A DNA stretch of 64,000 bases from NCBI GenBank assembly GCA_050954785.1, contig JBPBQO010000128.1:9405-73404 (forward strand), given 5' to 3'. Shown piece after piece: positions 61,349-64,000 of the stretch. The DNA comes from Lichenicola sp050954785 (GTDB lineage: Bacteria; Pseudomonadota; Alphaproteobacteria; Acetobacterales; Acetobacteraceae). The notes beneath the pieces are model-generated. The model did no database searches, had not been told where the DNA came from, and saw only the letters and a program-made list of their open reading frames with translations. Every line of letters starts with the position of its first letter. Position 1 is the first letter of the stretch. The position numbers and the translations under genes are program-made.

Positions 61349-64000
61349 GTGCCTCCAGACCGCCCGGCCCCCGATCTGCTCACGCCCGATGCGCCGCTGG
61401 CCGATCCCGACAATCCGGTCACTGAGTCCGGCCCCGTCGATACGGACGCCCCCTGGGCCGGCATCCATCTGGTACTAATCGACGGCTCCGGCTTCATCTT
61501 CCGCGCGTTCCACGCCCTGCCGCCGATGAGCCGGTCCGACGGCACGCCGGTCAACGCGGTATACGGCTTCACCAACATGGTGGCCCGGTTCCTGCGCGAC
61601 CATGTCGGCACCCATCTCGCGGTGATCTTCGATGCCGGGCGCATCACCTTCCGCAACGAGATGTACGACCAGTACAAGGCGCAGCGGCCCGATCCGCCGC
61701 CCGAGCTGATCCCGCAATTCGCCCTGGTGCGCGAAGCGACCGCGGCATTCGGCATCCCGTCGATCGAACTGGCCGGCTGGGAAGCCGACGACCTGATCGC
61801 CGCCTATGCCTGCAAGGTGGCGGCCGGCGGCGGGCGCTGCACCATCGTGTCGTCGGACAAGGACCTGATGCAGCTGATCCGGCCGGGCATCGACATGCTC
61901 GACCCGATCAAGCAGAAGCCGATCGGCGAGAACGAGGTGCGCGAGCGCTTCGGCGTCGGTCCGGACAAGGTGATCGAGGTCCAGGCGCTGATGGGCGACA
62001 GCGTCGACAACGTGCCGGGCGTGCCCGGGATCGGACCGAAAATCGCCAGCACGCTGGTGCTGGAATACGGCGACCTCGACGGCATCTACCGCGCCATTCC
62101 GACCATGAAGCCGTCCAAGCGCCGCGATGCGCTGGTGGCGCACGAGGCCGCCGCCCGCATGTCGCGCGAGCTGGTGATCCTGCGCCACGATGCACCGCTG
62201 CCGCTGCCGATCGAGCAGCTCGCCTTCACCTCGCCGGACAGCGTTCGCCTCGGCACCTGGCTCGGGGAGATGGGCTTCAGTTCAATCGCCCAGCGCCTGT
62301 CGATCGAGGCACTGTCGCCCGGCCCCAGGTCGCGGCCGGCCCCCACCGCGCCTGCCGGTGCCGAGCCAACCGCCGATGCGCTGATCCCGCGTCATGACGC
62401 GCCGTTCAGCGACTACGACACCATCACCGATCTCGACGTGCTGGCCGGCTGGGTCGCCGAGGCACGCCAGGCCGGCCTGTGCGCGGTCGATACCGAGACC
62501 AACGGGCTCGACCCGTTGCGGGCCGACATGGTCGGCTTCTCGTTGGCGACGAAGCCGGGACGCGCCTGCTACGTGCCGCTGCTGCACGAGGGCGACCTCG
62601 AGCATCCGGTCGGGCAGCAGCTTGATAGCGCCGCCGCGCTGGCCGTTATCGCGCCGCTGCTGACCGATCCCGGCGTGCTCAAGATCTTCCAGAACGCCAA
62701 GTTCGACATCCTGGTGCTGGAACGGGCGGCCAGGGGCATCCTTTCCGGGCCGATCGCGCCGATCGACGACACCATGCTGATTTCCTACGCGCAGGCCGCC
62801 GGTGCGCATGGCCACGGCATGGACGAACTGGCCTCGCGCTTCCTGGGTCACACCCCGATCACCTACGACCAGGCCACCGGGACCGGGCGCAACCGTATTC
62901 CGTTCGCGCGGGTGAACCTGAAGTCCGCCACCGAGTATGCCGCCGAGGATGCCGACGTCACGCTGCGACTGTGGCACATCCTGCATCCGCAACTGCGCAC
63001 CAACCAGTCTCTGTCGCTGTACGAGCAGATGGAGCGTCCGCTGATCCGGGTGCTGGCCACCATGGAGGCCGCCGGCATCAAGGTCGACGAGGTCGAGCTC
63101 AGGCGCATGTCGGCGGATTTCGCGGCCCGCATGGCGGTGATGGAAACCGACATCCACGCGATGGCCGGCCGCAGCTTCAATCTCGGTTCCCCGAAGCAGC
63201 TCGGCGAGATCCTGTTCGACGAGATGAAGCTCCCCGGCGGCAAGCGCATGAAGACCGGCGCCTGGGGCACGGATTCCGCCGCGCTCCAAGCCTTGGCCGA
63301 GCAGGGCAGCGACCTGCCGGCCCGCATCCTGGAATGGCGCCAGCTCGCCAAGCTGAAATCGACCTACGCCGACGCGCTGGTGACGCAGATCAACCCGGAG
63401 ACGAAGCGGGTCCATACCTCGTTCCAGATGGCGATCACCTCGACCGGCCGGCTGTCGTCGAACGACCCCAACCTGCAGAACATCCCGATCCGCACCGAGG
63501 AAGGCGGCCGTATCCGGCGCGCTTTCGTGGCGGCGCCCGGCCATGTGCTGGTATCCGCCGACTACTCGCAGATCGAGCTCCGGCTGCTGGCGCATGTCGC
63601 CAATATCCCGGCGCTGCGCGAGGCGTTCGCACAGGGCCAGGACATCCATGCCCGGACCGCGTCCGAGGTGTTCAACGTGCCGATGGACGGCATGGACCCG
63701 CTGACCCGGCGACGGGCCAAGGCGATCAATTTCGGCATCATCTACGGCATTTCCGCGTTCGGGCTGGCGCGCCAGCTGGCGATCTCGCCGGGCGAGGCGC
63801 GCACCTACATCGACGCCTATTTCGCGCGCTATCCGGGCATACGCGACTACATGGAATCCACCCGCGACGAGGCGCGCGCCAACGGCTACGTGCTGACCCC
63901 GTTCGGACGGCGCTGCTGGGTCCAGGGCATCGCGGACAAGAACCCGGCGCGACGCGGCTACGCCGAACGCCAGGCCAGCAACGCGCCGCTGCAGGGCGGG
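61349..64000 (+). CDS. polA: DNA polymerase I, C-terminally truncated by the window edge
   Basis: 884 codons visible from GTG 61349 (TTG 61343 also in frame), 3' end cut off. Order: an about 40-residue acidic extension, then the 5'-nuclease domain (LVLIDGSGFIFRAFHALPPM, VIFDAGRITFRNEMY, GIGPKIASTLVLEYGDLDGI), the 3'-5' exonuclease domain with intact VDTETNGLDP, NAKFDILVLE and YAAEDADVTL (proofreading-competent), and the polymerase domain with DPNLQNIPIRTEEG, ADYSQIELRLLAHVA (motif A) and RRRAKAINFGIIYG (motif B). Okazaki fragment maturation and repair. Confidence 0.97.
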   Translation, partial: MPPDRPAPDLLTPDAPLADPDNPVTESGPVDTDAPWAGIHLVLIDGSGFIFRAFHALPPMSRSDGTPVNAVYGFTNMVARFLRDHVGTHLAVIFDAGRITFRNEMYDQYKAQRPDPPPELIPQFALVREATAAFGIPSIELAGWEADDLIAAYACKVAAGGGRCTIVSSDKDLMQLIRPGIDMLDPIKQKPIGENEVRERFGVGPDKVIEVQALMGDSVDNVPGVPGIGPKIASTLVLEYGDLDGIYRAIPTMKPSKRRDALVAHEAAARMSRELVILRHDAPLPLPIEQLAFTSPDSVRLGTWLGEMGFSSIAQRLSIEALSPGPRSRPAPTAPAGAEPTADALIPRHDAPFSDYDTITDLDVLAGWVAEARQAGLCAVDTETNGLDPLRADMVGFSLATKPGRACYVPLLHEGDLEHPVGQQLDSAAALAVIAPLLTDPGVLKIFQNAKFDILVLERAARGILSGPIAPIDDTMLISYAQAAGAHGHGMDELASRFLGHTPITYDQATGTGRNRIPFARVNLKSATEYAAEDADVTLRLWHILHPQLRTNQSLSLYEQMERPLIRVLATMEAAGIKVDEVELRRMSADFAARMAVMETDIHAMAGRSFNLGSPKQLGEILFDEMKLPGGKRMKTGAWGTDSAALQALAEQGSDLPARILEWRQLAKLKSTYADALVTQINPETKRVHTSFQMAITSTGRLSSNDPNLQNIPIRTEEGGRIRRAFVAAPGHVLVSADYSQIELRLLAHVANIPALREAFAQGQDIHARTASEVFNVPMDGMDPLTRRRAKAINFGIIYGISAFGLARQLAISPGEARTYIDAYFARYPGIRDYMESTRDEARANGYVLTPFGRRCWVQGIADKNPARRGYAERQASNAPLQGG

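Noticed and set aside
1..64000. CRISPR array, rRNA genes, prophage or replication origin
   Set aside because: No regularly spaced repeats, no rRNA-like sequence, no integrase or structural phage genes and no clustered DnaA boxes were seen.

Overview
This window looks like chromosomal DNA of a GC-rich (roughly 60-65 % by eye) alphaproteobacterium, most likely an acetic-acid-bacterium relative (Acetobacteraceae, Rhodospirillales). The evidence is the family mix: MucR, an LsrB/VtlR-type LysR gene next to trxB, sppA-ihfB, a zf-CHCC protein before polA, a CpaA-F type Tad locus, and a GT2-GtrA fusion. Species assignment is inference from protein style, not a database match.

Layout. 1-3.5 kb: the start of a ribonucleotide reductase gene with tandem NrdR boxes, an SRPBCC protein, guaA, a small lipoprotein and tRNA-Arg(ACG). 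3.5-16.7 kb: an island-like accessory block right after the tRNA. It has two paralogous secreted proteins (carbohydrate-binding module plus an unrecognised domain), a long AT-richer gene-poor stretch, two large multidomain glycosyltransferases, and an aminotransferase-flavoprotein-methyltransferase set. 16.8-23.6 kb: msrC, a Nudix gene, a frameshifted retropepsin-like pseudogene, and a reverse-strand run of a polyprenyl-phosphate glycosyltransferase (GT2-GtrA), a GT39-like glycosyltransferase, motB and motA, preceded by an Lrp/AsnC regulator. 23.8-32.1 kb: trxB-lsrB, a bifunctional mannose-1-P guanylyltransferase/isomerase, ihfB-sppA, an aldehyde dehydrogenase, mucR and small envelope proteins.

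32.7-41.2 kb: a coupled glycosyltransferase/GH1-like pair, a Nudix hydrolase with two overlapping tiny membrane-protein genes, the glucan glucosyltransferase opgH, a TPP enzyme with a Tat-like signal peptide, and a small lipoprotein. 41.5-42.2 kb: an IS3-family remnant. 42.3-53.9 kb: a complete, tightly overlapping reverse-strand Tad/Flp pilus locus (flp, cpaA-F, tadB-G) containing one decayed tadG copy. 54.2-58.9 kb: two GT87-type membrane glycosyltransferases, a lytic transglycosylase, a small Cys-motif protein and a PAP2/AUR1-like phosphatase. 58.9-64 kb: a gene-poor stretch, tRNA-Arg(CCG), an alpha/beta-hydrolase lipoprotein, a zf-CHCC protein, and polA running off the end.

The common theme is the cell surface: exopolysaccharide or glycan building (GDP-mannose supply, several glycosyltransferases, osmoregulated glucan, membrane GT87 and GT39 enzymes), adhesion (Tad pilus) and motility (MotAB), with housekeeping genes between. 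The least explained material is the 3.6-16.7 kb block: the paralogous secreted proteins with an unrecognised domain and the aminotransferase/flavoprotein/methyltransferase set beside giant glycosyltransferases.
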